The translations under genes were made by a program, and so were the position numbers. Below the pieces are notes generated by a model. That model was not told the origin of the DNA, made no database searches, and was given only the letters and a program-made list of their open reading frames with translations. DNA of 35,345 nucleotides, from positions 1 through 35,345 of the forward strand of contig JAISXA010000250.1 of NCBI GenBank assembly GCA_031270685.1, written 5' to 3'. The stretch is from Planctomycetota bacterium. Its GTDB lineage: Bacteria; Planctomycetota; SZUA-567. Below, piece by piece: positions 17,285 through 25,704 of this stretch. Every line of letters starts with the position of its first letter. Position 1 is the first letter of the stretch.

Positions 17285-19984
17285 ATGCCGAAAAACCGTT
17301 TTCTCCTCATGGTGCACGGACATTTTTACCAGCCGCCGCGGGAAAATCCGTGGACCGGGCGGATCGACCCGCAGCCCTCGGCGAGCCCCTGGGACGACTG
17401 GAACCGGCGCATCGCCGCCGAATGCTATCTGCCGATGGGCCGCAGCCGCGTCTACGGCGCGGGCGGCGGGATCGTCGACCTGCGCAACAACTATTCCCGC
17501 ATTTCGTTCAATTTCGGGCCAACCCTGCTGGCTTGGGCGGAGAAGGAGGCGCCCGACATCATCCGCGACGCCGGCGCGGCGGCGCGGGCCAATCCCGCCT
17601 CCGCGCTCGCGCAGTCCTACAGCCATTCCATCCTCCCCCTTTGCGACGCGCGCGACAAGCACACGCAGATCGCCTGGGGCCTGAAGGAATTCCACGCCCG
17701 CTTCGGCGCGTTTCCGGAGGGCATGTGGCTTCCGGAATGCGGCATCGACAATGAAACGGTCAGGGCGCTGATCGACCACCGCGTCAAGTTCGTCATTCTT
17801 TCCCCGCACCAGGCGAGTCGCGTCCGGCCGTTCGGCGAGGCGGACTGGCGCGACGCCGCGATGGGCGCGATCGACACCCGGAGAAGCTACCGCCTGTTCG
17901 AGATCGACGGCGGCGGACGCACCCATTTCGACCGCGGCCTGGACGTCATTTTCTACACTCCGGGGCTGAACCTCAAGATCAGCTTCGACCATCTCCTCGC
18001 CCGCCCGGACGATCTCGTCCGCGAGCTCCGCGCCTGCTACGACCCGGACCGCCCCGAAGTCCAAATCGCTTCCATCGTCACCGACGGCGAGATTTACGGC
18101 CACCACGAAAAAGACGGCCAGGAAGCGCTGACCCGCCTGATCGACGCCATCGCGCCCGCCCACGGCTTCACCGTCGTTTCGGCCGGCGAATGCCTCGGCC
18201 TCGCCCCCCCGTCCTGGGAGGTCAAGCTTTGGAGCGGCGAGGACAAAATGGGCACCTCCTGGAGCTGTCCGCACGGCGTCGGGCGCTGGTTCCGCGATTG
18301 CGGCTGCCGCCTCCAGGACCTCCCCGGCCGGGACCAGGCGTGGCGGCGTCCGCTGCGAAACGCTTTCGACGACCTCCGTTCCCGGGCGCGCGCCATCGTC
18401 CGCGGGGAAATAGGTCCGCTTTTCCGGGACGTCCTCGAAGCGCGGGACGATTATATCCGGGTCGTCCTCCGGCCGGACGCGAAAACGCGCGCCGCATTCC
18501 TCGACCGGCACGCGCGCCGCCGACTGACCGCCGAGGAAATCGGCCGCGTCTGGGCCCTGTTCGAGGCGGACCGGAACGCGATGCTCATGTACGCCTCGTG
18601 CGGATGGTTTTTCGACGAACTGTCCGGCATCGAGCCGGTGCAAAACATGCGCTACGCACTGCGCGCCGCCGAGCTTCTCCAGCCCTACGCGGACGAGGAT
18701 CTCATCGCGCTTTTGCGCAACCGACTCGCGTCGGCGAAGTCCAGCCTTCCCCGGTTCGGGGACGGCGGCGACGTCTTCGACCGCCTCGCCGCTGCGGACC
18801 GGCGGGGGGACGCGGCCATCCTCGCCGCCATCGCCGCTTGCCAGGCCGCCGAAATCCCGCCCGGCGGAACGGCGTGGAAAACGCTTCCCCAAAGCCTCGT
18901 CCGGCGCGACGGCCGCGGCCGCGCCTGGGGCCGCCTGGTCGCGAAGGATGAAATCCTCGATCGGACCCTTGCCTGCGCCTGGTTCGTTTCCCTCGCCGAC
19001 CACGACTCCTCCGGCGTGATTCTCCGGGAACTTGCGGTCCGTCAAAACACCCCCTACGACCAATCGCCGCCGCCGGAAACGGACGATATGCCCGCCTGGG
19101 CGGAAGGGCTGTCCGGCGTCCCCGAAAGCGAGTTGTCGGAAATCGTGCGCCGCGACGGAATCGCCGTTCACCAACTGCCCGCCCGGGAAGCGGGTGCGCT
19201 GCACCGGCTCGCTTCGGCGAAGCGGTTGCGCGACCATCTCGAGCGTTCGGCGGATCTCGGGACGAGCGCCATCGCCATCTGGCGCGCGGGCCGCCGCCAT
19301 GGAGACGAACCGCCTGATCCGATACCGGCCGAGGCGGTCTTCGCGGTCGAACACCGGGTGGAGGCCGTCATCCGCGACGCCATCGCCGACTTGCGCTTCG
19401 ACGACGCCGCGCTGCGGGCGGTGAATGAAGCGCGCCGGCCGGCGGAAGAACTGGATTTCCGGGCCGCGCCCGACCGGCCGGCGCGGCGCCTGGCCCTCGC
19501 GTTCGGCGAATTCCTGCATCTCCTCGGCAAATCGCCGGCGCCCGGATGGTTGCGGGACTTGCCGACGCGCACCCTCGACGGCGGCGCGGAGTGGAGTCTC
19601 CCCTCCGACCGCATGAACGCCATCCGGTCGCATCCCGACGCCAGCCCCTTCGCCCTCGCCCTGGGCAAGGGCCTGGCCTCGGCGCGGCGGCTGCTGCTCA
19701 AGGCGGATCCGCCCGGACCGGCCGCGCTCACCTTGCTGCCGTTGCCGGAGCTTCTCGCCTTCGCGAGGCGCGGCGGCTTCATGTTCCCTCCCGACGTCGG
19801 CGCCCACCGGGCGTTTTGGGATTTTCTCAACGGCCCGCTGGCGGATCTTGCCGCTTCGGATCCTTCCGGCATCGCGGCGGGAGAGCCCGGCGACCGTTTG
19901 CGCCGCATCGGCGCGGAACTGGGGTTCGCGGAAGAAACGCTCGACCGCCGGCTGGCGGCGGCGGTCGAGCGCGCGCTAAGCTGA
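17285..19984 (+). CDS. Glycoside hydrolase family 57 protein with DUF3536 C-terminal region
   Basis: An 899-aa cytoplasmic enzyme with no signal peptide. GH57 motif 1 is HGHFYQPPRENPW at residues 11-23. Motif 3, with the likely nucleophile Glu151, is MWLPECGID. Motif 4, with the likely acid/base Asp267, is TDGEIYGHHEKDG. The C-terminal half carries the DUF3536 block MLMYASCGWFFDELSGIEPV near residue 435, followed by a long helical region. Family members act on alpha-glucans (amylase, branching or transferase activity), so a role in storage-polysaccharide metabolism is likely; the exact reaction is unknown. The ATG at 17285 is preceded by CAGGAG at a good distance. It is a single gene, divergent from ispE and convergent with rseP, whose stop lies only 41 nt away. 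The 870-aa ORF on the opposite strand is its shadow. Confidence 0.92.
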   Translation: MPKNRFLLMVHGHFYQPPRENPWTGRIDPQPSASPWDDWNRRIAAECYLPMGRSRVYGAGGGIVDLRNNYSRISFNFGPTLLAWAEKEAPDIIRDAGAAARANPASALAQSYSHSILPLCDARDKHTQIAWGLKEFHARFGAFPEGMWLPECGIDNETVRALIDHRVKFVILSPHQASRVRPFGEADWRDAAMGAIDTRRSYRLFEIDGGGRTHFDRGLDVIFYTPGLNLKISFDHLLARPDDLVRELRACYDPDRPEVQIASIVTDGEIYGHHEKDGQEALTRLIDAIAPAHGFTVVSAGECLGLAPPSWEVKLWSGEDKMGTSWSCPHGVGRWFRDCGCRLQDLPGRDQAWRRPLRNAFDDLRSRARAIVRGEIGPLFRDVLEARDDYIRVVLRPDAKTRAAFLDRHARRRLTAEEIGRVWALFEADRNAMLMYASCGWFFDELSGIEPVQNMRYALRAAELLQPYADEDLIALLRNRLASAKSSLPRFGDGGDVFDRLAAADRRGDAAILAAIAACQAAEIPPGGTAWKTLPQSLVRRDGRGRAWGRLVAKDEILDRTLACAWFVSLADHDSSGVILRELAVRQNTPYDQSPPPETDDMPAWAEGLSGVPESELSEIVRRDGIAVHQLPAREAGALHRLASAKRLRDHLERSADLGTSAIAIWRAGRRHGDEPPDPIPAEAVFAVEHRVEAVIRDAIADLRFDDAALRAVNEARRPAEELDFRAAPDRPARRLALAFGEFLHLLGKSPAPGWLRDLPTRTLDGGAEWSLPSDRMNAIRSHPDASPFALALGKGLASARRLLLKADPPGPAALTLLPLPELLAFARRGGFMFPPDVGAHRAFWDFLNGPLADLAASDPSGIAAGEPGDRLRRIGAELGFAEETLDRRLAAAVERALS

Positions 19985-20025
19985 ACGGGATCGGAAGGAC
20001 GGATCGGCAAACGGCTTCGGCGTAG

Positions 20026-22233
20026 TCATCCCGTTCCCTTGAACAGGTGGAATATGTCGTAGCCGGTCACCGTGAGCATCAGCGTCAGCAGACAGACCAA
20101 GCCCACCCATTGCGCCGCCTCGCGCACGATCCGCGGGGTGGGACGGCCGATGATCCACTCGACCAGCAGGAATGCGAGATGGCCGCCGTCCAGCACCGGG
20201 AAGGGCAGCAGGTTGCACACCCCGAGATTGACGCTGATGAGGGCGACTATGTAAAGGAAGTAGGCGAAACCGCGATCGTCGGCGATCTTGATGATGCGGA
20301 ACAATTGCACCGGGCCGCCGATCGCGTCCAGCGGAAGGGCGCGGACGACCAGTTTGTGGATGACGCGATAAACCATGAGCGAGAGGTCCACCCATTTCCG
20401 CCCGGCGGCCGCGACCGCGGGGAGGAACGGGAGGGGAACGACGGTTTCGGCGGTTTTCAGCGATACGGGAAGCCTGCTTCTGAGGCCGGCGGCGAGCGGC
20501 GCGTCCATAACGGATTCGGGGGTTTTCGCGGTCAGCCGCTTGACCGCGAATCCGCCCTTGCCGTCGGGAAACGCCAGGCCCAGGGTAACCGCGGCGAGAT
20601 CCGGGGAATAATGGAGCATCGACAATCTGCCGCCCCGCAGGCTCGCCAGGCCGCCGAGTTCGCGGTCCGCGAAGCTGTCCGGCTCGACGGCGACCACCGG
20701 CCCCTGGGCGAGATCGACGCCGAGCATCGGACGGCGGTATTCGTCCAGAATGCGCGGCGCGATTTCGATGACCAGGTTGGCGTCCCGCAGCTCCGGAATC
20801 GGGTCGCGGAACCCCCCGTCCTCCGCCGGCCGCTGCACATAATAGCGAACCTTTTCCGATGCCGCGTCCTCGACCAGCTCGCGGAGCGACATGCCGTCGG
20901 GAAGCGGGCGGTCGTTGATGCCGACCAGGCGGTCCCCGGGGCGGAGCACGCCGTCGGAGGGAGAGTCTGGCCGCACGCCGTCGACGCGGAAGCCGCCGTC
21001 GCCCTCCATGCCGCCGACGACGCCAAGGAGCGAATCCGTCTCCGGATCCGCCGCCGCCGATCCCGGCATGAATTCGGGCCTGACGATGGCGAATTTTTCC
21101 TTGTCGTCGTGGATGAAATTGAGCTTGACGCAGCGCAGGGCCGAACTGTTCACCACCTCCTGGAAATCCTTCACCCGGGAGAAGCGCAACGGCCCGGGAT
21201 CATCGGGGCGCCGATAGGCGACCACCAGGTCGCCCGGGCGGAACCCCGCCTGGTCCGCCGGACCGCCCGCCATTACGTTGAGGATGTTGATGCCGACCCG
21301 CAGTCCCATATCCCATTCGCCGTACGTTTCGAGCGGCACGCGGACGTCTCGGAGCGCCTGGTCGCGGCCGTCGCGGATGGTGAGGTCGACCATTTTCCCC
21401 GGCTGATTTTCGAGCATTCCGGGGAGCAGATGGCCCATGCTTTCCGGAATTTCGACGCCGTTCACGGCAAGGATTTCGTCGCCGACCGCGATCTTCCCCT
21501 TCAACGTTTCGGCGAAGGCGGGATCGTCGACGACCCCGGCGATGACGCGGGAGCGCGCCGGTTCCGCGCCGATGGTGTTGAGGTTGCCCCGGAGGGCGCT
21601 CGCCCTGCCCTTGACCCGGAAAACAAGCTCTTCCACTCCTCCTTCCGGAACCGCCCTGGCGACCCGGATGTCCACCTCGCCGCCGGCCCCGGAAAGGGCC
21701 ACCGCCTCGGCGGCCTCCTCGAAGGATTCGACCCCCTTCCCGTTCACCGCCAGGATCCGGTCGCCGGATTTAAGCCCGTGGACGGCGGCGGGGCCGGTAG
21801 GATCGAGCGCGCCCAGCGTGGCGGGAATGAAGGGAATGCCGTACCTATAGGCGGCGACGAGCACCAGGAACCCGAAGATGAAGTTCAAGATCACGCCGCC
21901 GGCGAAGACCAGCGCCCGCGCCCGGAGGGGCTTTGAATACAGCTCGTCCGGCGCGCCGGTTCGCTGTTCCTTGCGGGGATCGTCGTTCTGCCCGGCCAGC
22001 GCGCAATAACCGCCCAGCGGGAGAATGCCGATGCCGTACACGGCGCCCCGGTATTCCTTCTTGAGGGCGAGCCCGAAAATGTCGAACCCGATGAAAAACC
22101 GCTCGACCCTGACTCCGGTGAGGATCGCCGCCAGATAATGGCCCAGTTCGTGAACGAAGATCAGCACGGAAAACGCGACCACCACCACCGCGATCTGGGG
22201 GATGGCGCCAAGAATTGAGGCGAGGTAGCTCAT
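20026..22233 (-). CDS. rseP: Enlarged RseP-type site-2 membrane metalloprotease with multiple PDZ-like regions
   Basis: This 735-aa intramembrane zinc protease cuts membrane-bound regulators inside the membrane. The N-terminal helix contains HELGH (His28, Glu29, His32), and the third zinc ligand is in VLDGGH near residue 682, followed by the last helices. Between them are PDZ-like segments with GDRILAVNGKGVE, GDEILAVNGVEIP, GFRPGDLVVAYRR and GDRLVGINDRPLP. That gives about four, compared with two in the 450-aa E. coli protein. A further region of roughly 150 residues (about 470-620) has no motif I know. The size resembles RseP-like proteins of Planctomycetes. The ATG at 22233 is preceded by GAAGGAAACG, derived from the TTTTGAAGG repeat. 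It follows argH and dxr on the same strand with a 139-nt gap. Substrate unknown; no anti-sigma factor gene is in the window. Confidence 0.9.
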   Translation of the reverse strand: MSYLASILGAIPQIAVVVVAFSVLIFVHELGHYLAAILTGVRVERFFIGFDIFGLALKKEYRGAVYGIGILPLGGYCALAGQNDDPRKEQRTGAPDELYSKPLRARALVFAGGVILNFIFGFLVLVAAYRYGIPFIPATLGALDPTGPAAVHGLKSGDRILAVNGKGVESFEEAAEAVALSGAGGEVDIRVARAVPEGGVEELVFRVKGRASALRGNLNTIGAEPARSRVIAGVVDDPAFAETLKGKIAVGDEILAVNGVEIPESMGHLLPGMLENQPGKMVDLTIRDGRDQALRDVRVPLETYGEWDMGLRVGINILNVMAGGPADQAGFRPGDLVVAYRRPDDPGPLRFSRVKDFQEVVNSSALRCVKLNFIHDDKEKFAIVRPEFMPGSAAADPETDSLLGVVGGMEGDGGFRVDGVRPDSPSDGVLRPGDRLVGINDRPLPDGMSLRELVEDAASEKVRYYVQRPAEDGGFRDPIPELRDANLVIEIAPRILDEYRRPMLGVDLAQGPVVAVEPDSFADRELGGLASLRGGRLSMLHYSPDLAAVTLGLAFPDGKGGFAVKRLTAKTPESVMDAPLAAGLRSRLPVSLKTAETVVPLPFLPAVAAAGRKWVDLSLMVYRVIHKLVVRALPLDAIGGPVQLFRIIKIADDRGFAYFLYIVALISVNLGVCNLLPFPVLDGGHLAFLLVEWIIGRPTPRIVREAAQWVGLVCLLTLMLTVTGYDIFHLFKGTG

Positions 22234-22240
22234 TATGCGA

Positions 22241-22274
22241 CGTTTCCTTCAAAAGACCGCCAAAAGACCGCTTT
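22241..22274 (-). repeat. Degenerate copy of the TTTTGAAGGAAA repeat arm upstream of rseP
   Basis: On the minus strand GGTCTTTTG occurs twice in tandem, and the second copy continues as AAGGAAACG just before the rseP start. It matches the arm GTGGACTTTTGRAGGAAAT seen at mnmG and at 25681 and provides the ribosome site. The remaining gap up to dxr (to 22372) shows nothing recognisable. Confidence 0.5.
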
Positions 22275-22372
22275 TCGGCGAAGCCGGACCTGTGACCAGT
22301 TCAGTTGCCGGCGGCGGTCAAAGCGGCATATTGTACCCGAACGGCGGACACCGGAAAAGAAGATTCACGCTC

Positions 22373-23518
22373 TCATAAGCTGCCGCGCGCGAATTCGTCC
22401 ACGAACGCGGCGGCGCGCGCATGAAGATCGAGTATTTCGTCGAGGCTTGCCGGTTCGCCTCCCTGCTCGCGTTCCAAGGCGTGCGCCACCGCCGGCGCGA
22501 TCCCGGAAAAGCGCAACTTCCTTTTCAAAAAGAGACTTACGGCGCGCTCGTTGGCGGCGTTGAAGCACGCGGCGCCGCGATCGCCCGCTTTTCCGGCATC
22601 CACCCCCATGGAGAGGAGGGGAAACGCCTCGTTGCGCGGTTCCTCAAAAGTAAGCTGTCGGAATTCCAGGGGATTCAGTCGTGGAAGATCGTTTTCCCCG
22701 ACTTGAGGGTGGAAAAGCGCATAGTGGGCGGCCAGCCGCATGTCGGCGCGGCCAAGGTGCGCCAGCCATGATCCGTCCCTGAACTCGACCATCCCGTGAA
22801 TCGCGGACTGTGGATGCACCAGCACGAGAATGCGCTGGTAGGGCATGGAGAAAAGATGGTGCGCTTCCATGACCTCGAGCGCCTTGTTCGCCAGGGTGGC
22901 GGAGTCGACGCTGATCTTGGGCCCCATTTTCCATATCGGGTGGTTCAACGCGTCTTCCGGCGTCGCTTCCGCGATCCGCTCGACCGGCCAGGTCCGAAAC
23001 GGGCCGCCGCTGGCGGTGAGCGCCAGGCGCTCCACCGCGTCGGGATCGCGATCGCGGAGGCATTGATGCAATGCGGAGTGTTCGGAATCGAGGGGAATGA
23101 CCTCCGCCCCATTAGCGGCGGCGAGGGCGAGGAACAGCGAACCGGCCGACGCCAAAACCTCCTTGTTGGCGAGGAGAATCCGCAGTCCGCGACGCGCGGC
23201 GGCGAAGGCGACGGGCAGGCCGGCGGCGCCCGAAATGGCGAGGACCGCGACGTCGGCGGCGACCGCGTCGAGAAGGTCCTGGTTCGCCCCGGCGCCGTGA
23301 AAAAAACGCCGGTCCGGGAATTCGCGGCCGGCGGCGGCGCCGCCGTCCGCCAGCGCCAGGGCGGCGCCGGGGAACTCGGCGGCGAGAGCAAGGAATTTCG
23401 CGCCTCCCCCGCCCGCCGCGAGCCCGATTACCTCGAAGCGGTCCGGATTGGCGCGCAACACCGCGAGCACGCTGTCCGCCACCGAACCGGTCGCCCCGAA
23501 CACCGCCACCCGTTTCAT
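22373..23518 (-). CDS. dxr: 1-deoxy-D-xylulose 5-phosphate reductoisomerase
   Basis: A 381-aa NADPH enzyme catalysing the first committed step of the MEP isoprenoid pathway. It has the nucleotide-binding VAVFGATGSVADSVLAVL at the N-terminus, LLANKEVLASAG near residue 120, and the metal and substrate motifs IPLDSEHSALHQCL and LTASGGPFR. NHPIWKMGPKISVDSATLAN follows near residue 200. The first motif reads GATGSVADS where most Dxr have GSTGSIG, a conservative change. The ATG at 23518 overlaps the argH stop (ATGA), which argues for this start and not the one seven codons upstream. A Dxr next to an RseP-type protease is a common bacterial arrangement; here a 139-nt gap with repeat remnants separates them. 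Confidence 0.96.
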   Translation of the reverse strand: MKRVAVFGATGSVADSVLAVLRANPDRFEVIGLAAGGGGAKFLALAAEFPGAALALADGGAAAGREFPDRRFFHGAGANQDLLDAVAADVAVLAISGAAGLPVAFAAARRGLRILLANKEVLASAGSLFLALAAANGAEVIPLDSEHSALHQCLRDRDPDAVERLALTASGGPFRTWPVERIAEATPEDALNHPIWKMGPKISVDSATLANKALEVMEAHHLFSMPYQRILVLVHPQSAIHGMVEFRDGSWLAHLGRADMRLAAHYALFHPQVGENDLPRLNPLEFRQLTFEEPRNEAFPLLSMGVDAGKAGDRGAACFNAANERAVSLFLKRKLRFSGIAPAVAHALEREQGGEPASLDEILDLHARAAAFVDEFARGSL

Positions 23519-24891
23519 GCGGACAGCCTCTTTTTCCACCTGGCGATCGCCCTGCCCACTTCGCGGACGCCGGACCCGCCGGCGGAAACGTAGCTCCCGG
23601 GCGTTTTCGCCGGATCGAGCCGGCGGAACACGTCCGCCTCGAACAGCGGCGAAACGGAGAGCATTTCGTCGAGGGTCAGGCCGCCCAGCCCGCGGCCGCT
23701 GTCCTCCGCCAGCCGCACCAGCCTGCCGGACGCCTCGTGCGCGGAACGGAACGCCAGGCCGCGCTCGACCAGGTATTCGGCGAGAACGGTGGCGTCGAGG
23801 AACCCGTCCCCGAGCATCGCCGCCGCGATCGCGCGGTCGAAGGCGAGCGTCGGCAGGAACAGGGCGAGGCTTTCAAGCACGAGGTCGACGGTCCCGACCG
23901 CGTCGAACAACGGTTCCTTGTCCTCCTGAAGATCCTTGTTGTAGGTCATGGGCAGGCCCTTGAGCAGCGTCAGCAGCGCGACCAGCGCCCCGAAGACCCG
24001 CGCGCTCTTGCCCCGGGCCAATTCAAGCAGGTCGGGATTGCGCTTCTGCGGCATGAGCGAGCTTCCGGTCGACCAGGCGTCGTCCAGCCTGGCCAGCCGC
24101 CATTCCGACGACGTCCACAGGATCGCGTCCTCGGCGAGGCGGCTCGCGTGCACCGCCGCGAGCGACAGGCAAGCCAGCGTCTCGACGACGAAATCGCGGT
24201 CGGAGACCGCGTCCATGGAGTTTTCGCACAAGCCGTCGAAGCCGAGTTCCCGGCGGACGAATTCGCGGTCGATGGGAAGGGTGGTCCCGGCCAGCGCCCC
24301 GGACCCGAGCGGAAGCCGGTTGGTGCGGACCCGGCAATCGCGAAGGCGCTCGCGATCGCGGGAAAACATCTCCACGTAGGCGAGCAGGTGATGGGCGAGC
24401 AGCACCGGCTGGGCGCGCTGGAGATGGGTGAACCCCGGCAGCACGACGTCCTTTTCGCGCTCGGCGACGGAAACCAGCGCCCGCATGACGTCCAGCAGGC
24501 GGCCGGAAATCGCGTCCTGCTTGTCGCGCGTCCACAACCGCAGATCGGTCGCCACCTGGTCGTTCCTGGAGCGGGCGGTATGGAGTTTTTTCGCCGGCTC
24601 GCCGACGCGGCGGGTAAGCTCCGCCTCCACCGCCATATGGATGTCCTCGTCGTCCTCCCCGAACGGATCCTTTCCCGCTTTCACGGCGGCGAGAATCGAC
24701 TTCAGACCCCCGGCGATCGCCCGGTGATCCCTTTTCGAAAGCAGGCCGACCTTCAGCAACATCGCCGCATGCGCCAAGCTGCCCCGGATATCCACCTCGG
24801 CCAGCTCCCGGTCGAACGGCAGGGACTGGTTGATCTTTTCCATGACCGGATGCGTGGCGGCATTGAACCGCCCCTTCCATAACTTTGCCAC
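23515..24891 (-). CDS. argH: Argininosuccinate lyase
   Basis: A 458-aa enzyme of the fumarase/aspartase superfamily that splits argininosuccinate into arginine and fumarate in the last step of arginine synthesis. It starts VAKLWKGRFNAATHPVMEKIN, as ArgH proteins do. Family motifs are TARSRNDQVATDLRLW near residue 110, PGFTHLQRAQPVLLAHH near residue 155, and the signature loop GSSLMPQKRNPDLLELARG near residue 278 with the catalytic serine. The GTG at 24891 is chosen because GGAG lies eight bases upstream and the length then equals the usual 457-460. The ORF track's 131-residue extension runs through non-coding leader and repeat sequence. Its stop overlaps the dxr start. No argG is present in the window. 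Confidence 0.96.
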   Translation of the reverse strand: MAKLWKGRFNAATHPVMEKINQSLPFDRELAEVDIRGSLAHAAMLLKVGLLSKRDHRAIAGGLKSILAAVKAGKDPFGEDDEDIHMAVEAELTRRVGEPAKKLHTARSRNDQVATDLRLWTRDKQDAISGRLLDVMRALVSVAEREKDVVLPGFTHLQRAQPVLLAHHLLAYVEMFSRDRERLRDCRVRTNRLPLGSGALAGTTLPIDREFVRRELGFDGLCENSMDAVSDRDFVVETLACLSLAAVHASRLAEDAILWTSSEWRLARLDDAWSTGSSLMPQKRNPDLLELARGKSARVFGALVALLTLLKGLPMTYNKDLQEDKEPLFDAVGTVDLVLESLALFLPTLAFDRAIAAAMLGDGFLDATVLAEYLVERGLAFRSAHEASGRLVRLAEDSGRGLGGLTLDEMLSVSPLFEADVFRRLDPAKTPGSYVSAGGSGVREVGRAIARWKKRLSA

Positions 24892-24968
24892 GGGATGGTC
24901 TCCAAACGGCCAAAGACTCAATTGGCAAAACTCGCAACCCTTGCGGACACGCGCGGTTTTGTTTTTGC

Positions 24969-24999
24969 AAAGCGGCGATCGGCGGTTAAATCGCTCTTT
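24969..24999. repeat. Stem-loop with conserved GGCGGTT loop upstream of argH
   Basis: AAAG-CG-GCGAT pairs with ATCGC-T-CTTT around the loop CGGCGGTTAA. The arms share no sequence with those of the other family members, but the loop is the same. TTTCGCGG follows, similar to the TTCGCG that flanks the hairpins near rbsB. Confidence 0.6.
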
Positions 25000-25071
25000 C
25001 GCGGAATTTCCGATCTTCACACATCCCCGCCCTCCGCGCAAGGACAATTCGCCGCCGGAAAAACGCGGCCA

Positions 25072-25100
25072 TTGTGCGGCGCGCCGCAAACGGCTATAAT
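25072..25100 (+). promoter_or_regulatory. Promoter of the 25219-28909 operon
   Basis: TTGTGC (25072-25077), 17-nt spacer, perfect TATAAT (25095-25100). Transcription would start near 25107, about 110 nt before the first gene. Confidence 0.7.
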
Positions 25101-25218
25101 GTCGAACCCGAACAATCGGTCGGCGACATGGCCGCCCCGCGCCCATGGACGTCCGGAGTTCGCCGCCGCGCCGGCTCCCCGCCATGACGGGAAGCCGTGA
25201 ATTTTGTATTGGAGACCA

Positions 25219-25680
25219 ATGCCGCAGGGTAACGGAAACGTCCCTCCCGGGGCGGAAGGCGAAAAAACGGCCGCCCCCGCCCATGCGTCATGGGGAATAA
25301 TCGCGCTGCTGACGGCCGCGAGTTTCGCGCTCGCGTTCGGGCTGGCCTGGCGCCTGTTCGGCGGGCGGCCGGACGCGCCCGCCGCGCCGCCCGCCCGGGC
25401 CATCCGCGCCGCCGATCTGCGGCCGTTCATGGCCGCGGTTCGCGCCGAGGATTATCCGCTCATGTCGAAGCTGGGCGGCGAGCTTTTCACCGCGGGGTCG
25501 AAAATCCTCGACCGGGAAACCGCGCTTTCGGAGTTCGCGGTCGACAGCTTCCCGCCGCATCAGGTGTACGCCTTTTACACCGCGCTGAAGGACGGGACCG
25601 TGTACCGGGTCCTGCTTACGCTCGACCGCGAGGACCGGGTGGCGTCGTTCCTCGCCGAGGACATGCCGGTGGTCCCGTGA
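25219..25680 (+). CDS. Small membrane-anchored hypothetical protein
   Basis: A 153-aa protein that I do not recognise. A hydrophilic N-terminus of about 25 residues is followed by one membrane segment (WGIIALLTAASFALAFGLAW, about residues 27-46), a Pro/Ala-rich linker and a C-terminal soluble domain of roughly 90 residues. That layout suggests a single-pass protein with its C-domain outside the cytoplasm. The C-domain has an alpha/beta look: DLRPFMAAVRAEDYPLM, FTAGSKILDRE, VYRVLLTLDREDRVASF. I chose the ATG at 25219 since GGAG lies four bases upstream; an ATG five codons earlier lacks a site. It is the first gene of a four-gene operon. The next gene starts 24 nt later, with a repeat arm between them. 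Confidence 0.7.
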   Translation: MPQGNGNVPPGAEGEKTAAPAHASWGIIALLTAASFALAFGLAWRLFGGRPDAPAAPPARAIRAADLRPFMAAVRAEDYPLMSKLGGELFTAGSKILDRETALSEFAVDSFPPHQVYAFYTALKDGTVYRVLLTLDREDRVASFLAEDMPVVP

Positions 25681-25701
25681 AGTGGACTTTTGAAGGAAAT
25701 C
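25681..25701 (+). repeat. Half copy of the GTGGACTTTTG repeat acting as ribosome binding site
   Basis: AGTGGACTTTTGAAGGAAAT fills the gap between two genes of the operon. Its AAGGA stands seven bases before the ATG at 25705. The same arm precedes mnmG, where the continuation is AAATCGAAC. Confidence 0.7.
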
Positions 25702-25704
25702 AAA

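Larger units (their letters stand above)
24892..25218. other. Gene-free region between divergent argH and the 25219 operon
   Basis: These 327 nt hold the argH leader with one GGCGGTT-loop hairpin (24969-24999) and the plus-strand promoter at 25072-25100. I see no gene, tRNA or known riboswitch. A clear promoter for argH could not be picked by eye. Confidence 0.6.

Noticed and set aside
17195-19807. 870-aa minus-strand ORF
   Set aside because: Antisense to the GH57 gene, which has catalytic motifs and a good ribosome site.
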